Shown here: piece by piece, positions 1-5,564 of the stretch
Layout: each line of letters starts with the position of its first letter
Position numbering within the stretch: the stretch's first letter is position 1
Assembly: GCA_015520115.1 (NCBI GenBank)
Contig: WAQS01000159.1
Location: forward strand, 1 to 5,925
From: Ferroglobus sp.
Lineage (GTDB): Archaea; Halobacteriota; Archaeoglobi; Archaeoglobales; Archaeoglobaceae
Reading direction: 5' to 3'
DNA: 5,925 nucleotides
Program-made: the position numbers and the translations under genes
The notes under the pieces: model-generated
What the model was told of the DNA's origin: nothing
Seen by the model: the letters and a program-made list of their open reading frames with translations, nothing else
Databases searched by the model: none

Positions 1-397
1 GAAAGGGGCGACAAGAGCTTTCGGACCGGGAAGCGAGGAGCTACCTGAAGATTACAAGAAGACAGGGCAACCAGTGCTCATCCCCGGAAGCATGGGAACA
101 CCAAGCTACGTTCTCGTTGGAACAGAAAAGGCTATGGAAGAAACTTTCGGCTCAACGTGCCACGGAAGCGGAAGAGTTCTCAGCAGAGCAGCGGCTAAAC
201 GAAAGCTGAGGGGTAGTCAGGTTAAACAGTCATTGGAGAGAAGGGGAATCTACGTTAGAGCAACTCAGGGAGCTTTGCTTGCTGAAGAAGCTCCGGAAGC
301 TTACAAGAGCAGCGACGATGTTGTTGAAGTAGTACATAGAGCGGGAATTTCGAAGATAGTTGCAAGACTGCTTCCGATGGGAGTTGCTAAAGGATGA
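1..397 (+). CDS. rtcB: RNA-splicing ligase RtcB, C-terminal part (5' end outside window)
   Basis: The frame is open from base 2, so this is the last 131 residues of a longer protein. RtcB joins 2',3'-cyclic phosphate (or 3'-phosphate) and 5'-OH RNA ends, using GTP and Mn2+, in tRNA exon ligation and RNA repair. The visible part starts with KGATRAF and contains [12 protein letters not shown], followed by STCHGSGR. The histidine of that motif (visible residue 54, codon 161-163) matches the guanylylated His404 of Pyrococcus horikoshii RtcB. It lies 77 residues from the end, as it does in the 481-residue Pyrococcus protein. The penultimate lysine (..VAKG) matches Lys480, which contacts GMP. The metal-binding residues lie upstream, outside the window. 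One difference is that the usual HGAGR reads HGSGR. An in-frame GTG at 74 lies inside the conserved core and is not a start. The stop overlaps the next gene's start (ATGA), which suggests translational coupling. Confidence 0.96.
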   Translation, partial: KGATRAFGPGSEELPEDYKKTGQPVLIPGSMGTPSYVLVGTEKAMEETFGSTCHGSGRVLSRAAAKRKLRGSQVKQSLERRGIYVRATQGALLAEEAPEAYKSSDDVVEVVHRAGISKIVARLLPMGVAKG

Positions 398-1293
398 TAC
401 GGGAAATCGATGTCAGAGAGGAGCAGAGGATATCTGAGTTGCTCGAACAGTTTAAAGACTCCGCTTTTAACGCAAGAAGACTTGGAGAGGCAGCGAGTAT
501 TTTTAAAGAGATGGTCGAAAAAAATTCCTTCATATTTTTGACCTTAGCCGGAGCGATGATTCCAGCGGGGATGAGGAGGATAGTTTCCGGAATGCTCGAA
601 AAAGGCTTTGTTCACTCTCTCGTTACAACTGGAGCGAACGTAACCCATGAAATAGCCGAAGCTCTCGGTTTCAGGCATCAGAAGGGAAGCGAGAGGGTCG
701 ATGATGTGGAGCTGAGTAGAAAGAACGTGAATAGAATTTACGATGTTTTCGTATCAAACGAAGCTTTTGAGAAAGTTGAGGAATTCACTTCAAAAATATT
801 CGAAAATCTTAGCGGAACTTACGGAAGCTACGAGCTGATGTGGGAGATAGGAAAAAACCTACCCGAAGACTCTTTTTTGAAAATTGCTTACGAGAAAAAA
901 ACGCCGATTTTCGTTCCGACCATACACGACTCAATTCTCGGGCTTCACCTCTACATTTACGGGAAGGATTTGATAATCGATCTAAAGAAAGACATCGGAA
1001 AAATTCTCGATCTGTGTTTTGAGAAAAAGCCAATTGGCGTGTGCATAGTTGGGGGTGGGGTGCCGAAAAATTTCACCCTCCAAGCGATGCTCCTTGGAGA
1101 GGGGTTTGATTACGCCATCCAAATAACCACCGACTCCCCCCAATTCGGAGGTTTGAGCGGAGCTACCCTTGAAGAGGCTAAGAGCTGGTGTAAGTTGAAG
1201 GAGAACGCTAAGGTCGTGACGGTTTACTGCGATGCGACGATAGCCTTACCTTTAATCTACTCCTACCTTCTCGATTCGAAACTTTTAAAATAG
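394..1293 (+). CDS. Deoxyhypusine synthase family protein (divergent archaeal/bacterial-type branch)
   Basis: This 299-residue protein belongs to the family that moves an aminobutyl group from spermidine, via NAD, to a lysine of translation factor aIF5A. Family marks are the N-terminal [12 protein letters not shown] segment, TTGANVTHE (78-86), FVPTIHDS (173-180), the GGGVPKNF nucleotide-binding loop (220-227) and EAKSWCKL (261-268). Lys267 aligns with the imine-forming Lys329 of human DHS, and Asp179 with Asp238. By the same by-eye alignment human Glu137, Asp243 and His288 fall on His85, Leu184 and Asn226. The protein therefore belongs to a divergent branch, and its amine donor or acceptor cannot be read from sequence. 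A second DHS gene elsewhere, or a homospermidine-synthase-like role, is possible. The ATG is embedded in the rtcB stop, with GGGAG at 379-383 as a weak Shine-Dalgarno match. I trust the family assignment but not the exact reaction. Confidence 0.88.
   Translation: MIREIDVREEQRISELLEQFKDSAFNARRLGEAASIFKEMVEKNSFIFLTLAGAMIPAGMRRIVSGMLEKGFVHSLVTTGANVTHEIAEALGFRHQKGSERVDDVELSRKNVNRIYDVFVSNEAFEKVEEFTSKIFENLSGTYGSYELMWEIGKNLPEDSFLKIAYEKKTPIFVPTIHDSILGLHLYIYGKDLIIDLKKDIGKILDLCFEKKPIGVCIVGGGVPKNFTLQAMLLGEGFDYAIQITTDSPQFGGLSGATLEEAKSWCKLKENAKVVTVYCDATIALPLIYSYLLDSKLLK
1284..1291 (+). promoter_or_regulatory. Possible internal TATA box for the prenyl synthase gene
   Basis: TTTAAAAT at the very end of the preceding gene resembles the archaeal TTTAWATA box. 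Its centre is about 29 bp before the ATG at 1317, which would place transcription start only a few bases upstream. A GAGGT Shine-Dalgarno match at 1304-1308 shows the gene can also be translated from the longer operon message. The evidence is weak because A+T-rich words like this are common. Confidence 0.3.
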
Positions 1294-1316
1294 TTGACGT
1301 TGCGAGGTTGACTTAA

Positions 1317-2222
1317 ATGATCGAAAATTGGGAGGAATACAAGACGATTGAAAAAGCGCTGAAAGAACTGTTGGACAGAGAGGTGATAATCCCGAAGATT
1401 AAAAAAGCTCTTAAGCATCTGATCGAAGCTGGAGGAAAGAGAACCCGTCCAATAATTGTTTTGCTAAGTGCAAAGCTTGCTGGAGGGGATGAAAAGGAAA
1501 TTCTCGACATGGCTTTGGCTGTTGAATTGATTCACACGGCAAGCTTAGCACATGATGACGTTATCGATAGGGGGGTTAAAAGGAGAAACAAGGAGACCCT
1601 CAACGTTAAATACGACGATTCCTTAGCGATTCTTGTCGGAGACTGGTTAATTTCCAAATCCGTGCAATTAACAGCTAAATACGGATACGACATAGTGAGG
1701 GATTTTGCCAGGACTGGAATGCTCATGAGCGAAGGAGAAGTTCTCGACGTTTACAGCACGAAAGAGAAGTTCGACGAGGAGGAGTATTTCAAATGCATAG
1801 AATACAAGACAGCCTCTTTATTTGCCTACTCAGCTAAAAACGCTTATCAATACTTCTCACAAGATGAGGGAGTTGAGAAGCTTTTCCAGTACGGCTTGAA
1901 TTTGGGCTTAGCCTATCAGCTTGTTGACGATCTTCTTGAGTACCTCTCCCTTTACGGGGACAAATCAAGTAAAATAGAGTCGAAAACCCTTCCGATGATT
2001 TACGAAGAAAAGTACGGGGTTGAGAAGGCTGTAAAAAAAGTTATGGATCTCATAGTGGATTACTCGCAGAAGAGTAAAAAAGCACTGGAGTTCTTCGAAG
2101 ATGGAATTGTTAAGGGCAAGCTGTTGAGGCTCGTTGACTTCATGACCTTCGATTTGATTAAAGATTACTTTGCAAAATCTGGCAGAAACTTAGACCTTCT
2201 TTCTCCTCACTATACTCCTTGA
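1317..2222 (+). CDS. Trans-polyprenyl diphosphate synthase, probably long-chain (quinone side chain) type
   Basis: This 301-residue isoprenoid synthase condenses isopentenyl diphosphate onto an allylic diphosphate. Motifs in order are GGKRTRP (39-45), the first aspartate-rich motif DDVID (80-84), RR at 89-90, LVGDW (106-110), KTASLF (164-169), and the second aspartate-rich region QLVDDLLEY (201-209). The residues before the first motif read IHTASLA, with Ala75 at the fifth position upstream. Archaeal C20 synthases such as the Sulfolobus enzyme have Phe there, whereas IspB/heptaprenyl-type synthases have IHTATL/IHTASL with Ala. I therefore infer a product longer than C20, for example the menaquinone tail; Archaeoglobus is known to contain a C35 menaquinone. 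In the second motif the third Asp is Glu208. The following loop is about six residues shorter than in IspB and lacks the usual GxDLxEGK, retaining only Lys216, Lys219 and Lys223. The ATG has GAGGT 8 nt upstream. The gene's 3' end overlaps the convergent PHP gene. Confidence 0.9.
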   Translation: MIENWEEYKTIEKALKELLDREVIIPKIKKALKHLIEAGGKRTRPIIVLLSAKLAGGDEKEILDMALAVELIHTASLAHDDVIDRGVKRRNKETLNVKYDDSLAILVGDWLISKSVQLTAKYGYDIVRDFARTGMLMSEGEVLDVYSTKEKFDEEEYFKCIEYKTASLFAYSAKNAYQYFSQDEGVEKLFQYGLNLGLAYQLVDDLLEYLSLYGDKSSKIESKTLPMIYEEKYGVEKAVKKVMDLIVDYSQKSKKALEFFEDGIVKGKLLRLVDFMTFDLIKDYFAKSGRNLDLLSPHYTP

Positions 2223-2828
2223 GTTTTTCAGGAGTTCTTCGAGATCCAAATTGCAACCTTTAGCCACTTTTTCGGCGGAATCTTTGCTTATGAAGTCGCT
2301 TGGAGAGTGTGCGTCGGTATTCAAAACGAGCTTTACTCCGAATTCTTTCGCTATTTTCGCAACGTAACCGTTTGTTAAACTGTGTCCCCTCCTTGTGGTT
2401 ATCTCAAAGCAAATTCCGTTTTCTGCTGCCAATTCAGCCGTTTTTTCGTCCACAAGGCCTGGATGCGACAAGATGTCGATTTCCTCTTGGACTGCCGCAA
2501 AGTTCGTTCCCTCGGCTACGGGCTCAACTATCGTCTCTCCGTGAACAACTATTACTTCGGCCCCCTCCTCTCTCGCTCTTCTAACAACCTTGCCTATAAG
2601 CTTCGGAGGGACGTGAGTTATTTCCACTCCAACGAGCACCTTCACACCGTACTCTTCTCTATCCTCCGCGAACTTCCACAGCTTTTCGATCACAGAGGAA
2701 AGGTTACTCAGGTCTACATGGTCAGCTATGCAAACAGCCTCGTAGTCAAGGCTTTCGAGCCTCCTTGCTATCTCGCTCGGAATTAATTCGCCGTCGCTGA
2801 AAATTGAGTGAACGTGCAAATCTATCAT
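2190..2828 (-). CDS. PHP-domain metal-dependent phosphoesterase (histidinol-phosphatase-like)
   Basis: This 212-residue protein consists of essentially one PHP domain, a TIM-barrel-like fold that hydrolyses phosphoesters with a two- or three-metal centre. All expected ligand motifs are present: DLHVHS with His5 and His7, then SDG with Asp12; ADH with His37; GVEIT with Glu69; VVHGET with His96; LSHPG with His122; and NTDAHS with Asp172 and His174. The set is complete, so the enzyme should be active. The histidinol-phosphatase label common for this subfamily is family-level only, and the substrate cannot be deduced; no histidine-biosynthesis gene is nearby. I chose the ATG at 2828 because the protein then begins MIDLHVHS, as is usual. 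An in-frame TTG at 2834 would add two residues but fits the leaderless promoter spacing no better. The final 33 bp overlap the end of the convergent prenyl synthase gene. Transcription seems to start from a promoter shared head-to-head with the DUF211 gene. Confidence 0.92.
   Translation of the reverse strand: MIDLHVHSIFSDGELIPSEIARRLESLDYEAVCIADHVDLSNLSSVIEKLWKFAEDREEYGVKVLVGVEITHVPPKLIGKVVRRAREEGAEVIVVHGETIVEPVAEGTNFAAVQEEIDILSHPGLVDEKTAELAAENGICFEITTRRGHSLTNGYVAKIAKEFGVKLVLNTDAHSPSDFISKDSAEKVAKGCNLDLEELLKNSRSIVRRKKV
2224..2228 (+). terminator. Possible T-tract terminator after the prenyl synthase gene
   Basis: Five Ts directly follow the stop codon at 2220-2222. Archaeal RNA polymerase terminates at short T-runs without a hairpin, so this could end the left operon inside the convergent PHP coding sequence. 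The tract is short and I see no supporting structure, so confidence is low. Confidence 0.25.
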
Positions 2829-2836
2829 ACACAAAC

Positions 2837-2844
2837 GTTAAATA
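2837..2844 (+). promoter_or_regulatory. TATA box for the DUF211 gene (leaderless)
   Basis: GTTAAATA matches the archaeal TTTAAATA box at seven of eight positions. Its centre lies 26-27 bp before the GTG at 2867, so transcription would start at or very near the start codon. There is no Shine-Dalgarno sequence upstream of the GTG, which fits a leaderless message. The A-rich bases at 2831-2836 could serve as the TFB recognition element. Confidence 0.6.
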
Positions 2845-2852
2845 GCTACCCC

Positions 2853-2863
2853 TATAATATTTT
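2853..2863 (-). promoter_or_regulatory. TATA-like element for the PHP gene (leaderless)
   Basis: On the minus strand this reads AAAATATTATA, an A+T-only block in an otherwise mixed context. Its centre is about 30 bp before the ATG at 2828, so the message would have little or no leader. No Shine-Dalgarno sequence precedes that ATG. The match to the box consensus is looser than for the plus-strand element facing it. Confidence 0.45.
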
Positions 2864-2866
2864 ACC

Positions 2867-3157
2867 GTGGCAGGTATAAGAAGATTGGTGCTTGACGTTT
2901 TAAAACCCCACGAACCGAGCAACATAATACTGGCGAAGGTTTTGAGCGAGCTTGAGTTCGTGGACGGGGTTAACCTGAGCCTATACGAGATCGATCAGAA
3001 CACAGAGAACGTTAAAATCACGATCGTCGGAGATAATATGGATTTTGAAGAAATTAAGAGGACGATAGAGAGGTTGGGGGGAGTCATTCATAGCGTTGAT
3101 GAAATAGTGGCTGGTAAGAAGATAGTCGAAACTGTTATGACCGAGCAAGACAGGTGA
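2867..3157 (+). CDS. DUF211 family protein
   Basis: This 96-residue protein is a small archaeal family member. It begins with a near-invariant signature, [17 protein letters not shown] (residues 2-18). It continues with [11 protein letters not shown], a [12 protein letters not shown] strand segment (41-52), then [19 protein letters not shown] (67-85). The family (PF02680) has a ferredoxin-like alpha/beta fold, and a structure is known for Methanothermobacter MTH889, but no function is established. There is no signal peptide, membrane segment or cysteine, so it should be a soluble cytoplasmic protein. Length is typical. The GTG at 2867 gives the usual family N-terminus, and a TATA box 26-27 bp upstream supports it as a leaderless start. 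It is divergent from the PHP gene and lies 35 bp before korA, which seems to have its own promoter. Confidence 0.9.
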   Translation: MAGIRRLVLDVLKPHEPSNIILAKVLSELEFVDGVNLSLYEIDQNTENVKITIVGDNMDFEEIKRTIERLGGVIHSVDEIVAGKKIVETVMTEQDR

Positions 3158-3160
3158 AGT

Positions 3161-3168
3161 GTTAAATA
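3161..3168 (+). promoter_or_regulatory. TATA box for korAB
   Basis: GTTAAATA (continuing TT) lies in the 35-bp gap after the DUF211 stop. Its centre is 28-29 bp before the korA ATG at 3193, predicting a leader of 0-3 nt. The intervening bases are pyrimidine-rich with no Shine-Dalgarno sequence, consistent with leaderless translation. The octamer is identical to the one in front of the DUF211 gene. Confidence 0.55.
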
Positions 3169-3192
3169 TTCCCCAAATCTTTCTAATTCTTA

Positions 3193-4779
3193 ATGCCAGA
3201 TTACAACATTTGTTTTGCTGGAGCAGCTGGAGACGGAATAAAGGAAGCTGGAGTTCTTGCTGCGAAGCTCTTTTCCAAGCTCGGGTATAATGCTTTCGTC
3301 TATCAAGAGTACCAGTCCCTGATAAGAGGGGGACACAACGCAAGCGTCGTGAGGTTTTCGGAAAAGAAGGTCAGAAGTCACAGATACTACTACGATATTC
3401 TCATTTGCTTAGAGGACTACGTTTATGACAAGCACAAAGAGAGGCTTAGGGGAATGCTCATTCACGATTCCAAGTTTAATCTGAACGGAAAAGCCGTTCC
3501 GATGACAGAATTCGTCAAAGAAGAGCAAAAACCGTTGTTTTTCAGAAATGCGGTGGCTTTGGGGGTTTTAACTTACGTGTTCGGAATAGACTTCGAAGTT
3601 CTTGAGGACGTTTTCATCGAAAGTTACGGGAATAAAGCCTCGGACGATATAATTCTTGCTGAAGAAGGTTACTCCTTTGCGGAAGAGAATTTTGAAAAAT
3701 TGGAGGAGCTTGAGAAAATTGGAGGGGAAAAGAAAGTTCACTCGGGAAATGAAATGGTTGCCCTCGGAATGATAAAAGCCGGACTGGAGAGATTTTACGC
3801 GTATCCAATGACACCTACATCTCCGATCCTGCATTTCCTCGTGAGGAGGGAGGATGTTATCGCTTATCAGCCTGAAAGCGAAATTGCAGCTATAATGATG
3901 ACTATTGGCTCCGCTTTCGCTGGAAAAAGGGCTGCAACAGCTACGAGCGGTGGCGGGTTTGCTCTTATGACGGAAAGCATTAGTCTTGCCGGAATGGCTG
4001 AAGTACCAGTTTTAATCGTTTACGGACAAAGAAGTGCCCCATCAACGGGAATGGCTACCTACACAGCTCAGGAAGATCTTTACTTTGCTTTAAATCCGGC
4101 TCACGGAGAATTTCCTCTCATTGTCGCATCTCCAATCGATTGCGAAGACGCTTACAAACTCGGAGCTGAACTTTTAAACTTGGCATGGAAGTTTCAAACT
4201 CCGGCGATACTGCTTTCGGATAAGCACCTCCTTGAAAGCTACGAAACTGTGAATTATCCTAAAGTACGAAGAGAGAGAATAAGTATAGTGAGAGGAAGCG
4301 AGGGGGTTTTCAAAAGATACGAGATCACTCAAAACGGAATTTCTCCTTACGCCGTTCCTCCGGCGATAGTTAAAGCCAATAGCAACGAGCACGACGAATA
4401 CGGCTTTACAACCGATGATGCTGAAATTGCAAGAGTAATGTACGAGAAGAGAATGAGGAAGATGAGGGAGATAGAAAAGAATGTGAAAAACAGTTACGTT
4501 GAAGAAGGGAAGGGCAACGAGACGATCGTTACGTGGGGATCAAATTACGGAGCAGTTAGAGAGGTTGCCGAAGAACTCGGATTTAAGGTAGTGGCTGTGA
4601 GATTTCTAAAGCCGCTGGATGTTCCGAAGATTAAAGAGAACTCTTACTGCGTTGAGTGCAACTACCAAGGTTTGCTTGCGGGGATGATAGAAAGAGAGCA
4701 GAGGATAAAGCTGAAGAGAATTTTGAGGTGGGACGGAAGACCGTTTACCCCTGAGGAACTTAGGGAGGTTTTGAAATGA
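3193..4779 (+). CDS. korA: 2-oxoacid:ferredoxin oxidoreductase, alpha subunit (gamma-alpha fusion)
   Basis: With KorB this 528-residue subunit forms the cytoplasmic enzyme that interconverts a 2-oxoacid plus CoA with acyl-CoA plus CO2, passing electrons to ferredoxin. The N-terminal gamma domain (about 1-180) opens with CFAGAAGDGI and includes QSLIRGGHNA. The alpha pyrimidine-binding domain follows: AYPMTPTSP (203-211), matching the YPITP motif of Sulfolobus OFOR; PESEIAA (227-233); TSGGGFALMTE (251-261); QRSAPSTG (279-286); and HGEFP (304-308). The C-terminal domain (about 440-528) carries TWGSNYGA and ends with the usual GRPFTPEEL. Length and order fit the two-subunit archaeal OFOR type. 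Substrate choice (pyruvate, 2-oxoglutarate or broad) cannot be read with confidence. Cys486 and Cys489 form a CVEC pair where many relatives have VExN without the first cysteine. The ATG at 3193 lacks a Shine-Dalgarno sequence and lies at leaderless distance from a TATA box. The stop overlaps the korB start. Confidence 0.95.
   Translation: MPDYNICFAGAAGDGIKEAGVLAAKLFSKLGYNAFVYQEYQSLIRGGHNASVVRFSEKKVRSHRYYYDILICLEDYVYDKHKERLRGMLIHDSKFNLNGKAVPMTEFVKEEQKPLFFRNAVALGVLTYVFGIDFEVLEDVFIESYGNKASDDIILAEEGYSFAEENFEKLEELEKIGGEKKVHSGNEMVALGMIKAGLERFYAYPMTPTSPILHFLVRREDVIAYQPESEIAAIMMTIGSAFAGKRAATATSGGGFALMTESISLAGMAEVPVLIVYGQRSAPSTGMATYTAQEDLYFALNPAHGEFPLIVASPIDCEDAYKLGAELLNLAWKFQTPAILLSDKHLLESYETVNYPKVRRERISIVRGSEGVFKRYEITQNGISPYAVPPAIVKANSNEHDEYGFTTDDAEIARVMYEKRMRKMREIEKNVKNSYVEEGKGNETIVTWGSNYGAVREVAEELGFKVVAVRFLKPLDVPKIKENSYCVECNYQGLLAGMIEREQRIKLKRILRWDGRPFTPEELREVLK
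4764..4769 (+). promoter_or_regulatory. Shine-Dalgarno site of korB
   Basis: GGAGGT inside the last codons of korA ends 6 nt before the korB ATG at 4776 and matches the archaeal 16S rRNA tail well. It fixes the korB start. It also contrasts with the promoter-proximal genes here, which have no such site: the internal operon gene is leadered while the first genes look leaderless. Confidence 0.75.
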
Positions 4780-5525
4780 AGGAAATCACTTGGTGTCCGG
4801 GATGCGGGAATTTCGGGATTCTCAGAGCTTTTAAAAATACGATAAAAAGGCTGGTTGAGGAGGGGCACGAAATCGGAAAGTTCGTCGTCGCTTCCGGAAT
4901 TGGCTGCCACGGGAAAATTGTGGACTACATAGAGCTTCCTTCATTTCACGTAATTCATGGAAGAGTCATTCCGTTTCTAACCGGACTGAAGTTGGCTAAT
5001 CCGGAATTAATAGCCATCGGCTTTGCCGGAGATGGTGATCAATACAACGAAGGTTTGGATCACCTAATTCACGCTGCGAAGAGAAACGTTAACATCACAG
5101 TTTTTATTCACAACAACGGAGTTTTCGGCTTAACTACCGGACAATTCACGGCAACAACCCCGAAGGGAAGAGTAACGAGAACAACGCCCAAAGGAAATCC
5201 GGAAGTTCCATTAAATCCAGTAATGCTGGCTCTAGTTTCCGGAGCAACTTTTGTTGCGAGAGGTTATGCTGGAAAACTTAACCAGCTTGAGGAGATTATG
5301 TACAAAGCTATTCTCCACGAAGGTTTCTCATTTGTGGACATTCTTCAACCTTGTGTGAGTTTCAACAACACTTGGAGCTATTACAACAAAAAAGTCGTGA
5401 GCTTGGAAAAACCAGCAAAAAGTCTTGAGGAGGCTATGAAAATAGCAGCATCGAATGAGATTTACACCGGAATAATTTACGAGGAGAGGAGGGAGACGCT
5501 TGAGGAATTTTTAAAGATAAAGTAG
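4776..5525 (+). CDS. korB: 2-oxoacid:ferredoxin oxidoreductase, beta subunit
   Basis: This 249-residue partner of KorA binds thiamine diphosphate and the enzyme's [4Fe-4S] cluster. TWCPGCGN gives Cys7 and Cys10, SGIGCHGK gives Cys44, and QPCVSFN gives Cys193. The spacing closely matches the four cluster cysteines I recall for Sulfolobus OFOR beta (12, 15, 46, 197). The thiamine diphosphate/Mg2+ motif runs from GDGD (85-88) to HNNGVFGLTTGQ (112-123), and is followed by the family's TTPKG pair (127-131 and 136-140). The length is that of a two-subunit enzyme, with no fused ferredoxin domain. No delta (2x[4Fe-4S]) subunit gene is adjacent, so electrons probably leave directly to free ferredoxin. 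The gene overlaps korA by ATGA, with a strong Shine-Dalgarno site, so the subunits should be made in equal amounts. A hairpin with a T-run follows the stop. Confidence 0.95.
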   Translation: MKEITWCPGCGNFGILRAFKNTIKRLVEEGHEIGKFVVASGIGCHGKIVDYIELPSFHVIHGRVIPFLTGLKLANPELIAIGFAGDGDQYNEGLDHLIHAAKRNVNITVFIHNNGVFGLTTGQFTATTPKGRVTRTTPKGNPEVPLNPVMLALVSGATFVARGYAGKLNQLEEIMYKAILHEGFSFVDILQPCVSFNNTWSYYNKKVVSLEKPAKSLEEAMKIAASNEIYTGIIYEERRETLEEFLKIK

Positions 5526-5527
5526 AA

Positions 5528-5564
5528 AGTAGACAAAACTCCTAATAGTTTTTTGTCACCTACT
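5528..5564. terminator. Imperfect hairpin with T-run between convergent korB and gap
   Basis: AGTAG-ACAAAACT (5528-5540) can pair with AGTTTTTTGT-CAC-CTACT (5547-5564) around a CCTAAT loop, with two extra Ts and a 3-nt CAC bulge on the right arm. Six Ts at 5549-5554 follow the korB stop by 23 nt and could terminate plus-strand transcripts. The minus strand offers only a TTTT run at 5535-5538. The right arm includes the gap stop codon at 5560-5562. A role in both directions is inferred from its place between two converging genes. Confidence 0.5.

Noticed and set aside
74..76. GTG as start of a short 107-residue protein
   Set aside because: It is inside the conserved GQPVLIPGS stretch of RtcB, and the same frame is open upstream to the window edge.
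1317..2222. Naming this gene geranylgeranyl diphosphate synthase
   Set aside because: The residues before DDVID are of the long-chain type and the second motif is atypical, so the C20 label commonly given to archaeal members is not supported.
2300..2786. Open plus-strand frames of 94 and 134 codons opposite the PHP gene
   Set aside because: They lie wholly antisense to a gene with a complete metal-ligand set. Their translations are Ser/Arg/Leu-rich with no family signature and there is no promoter or ribosome site.
2829..2834. TTG at 2834 as start of the PHP gene
   Set aside because: It adds only Met-Cys before the usual MIDLHVHS start. The ATG at 2828 fits the family and the TATA spacing.
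2981..3834. Minus-strand open frames across the DUF211 gene and the 5' half of korA
   Set aside because: They are antisense shadows of strongly recognised genes, with low-complexity composition and no motif.
5154..5196. Repeated TTPKG peptide in KorB as a tandem duplication
   Set aside because: A pair of TTPxG/SPxG motifs is a normal feature of 2-oxoacid oxidoreductase beta subunits near the thiamine diphosphate site.
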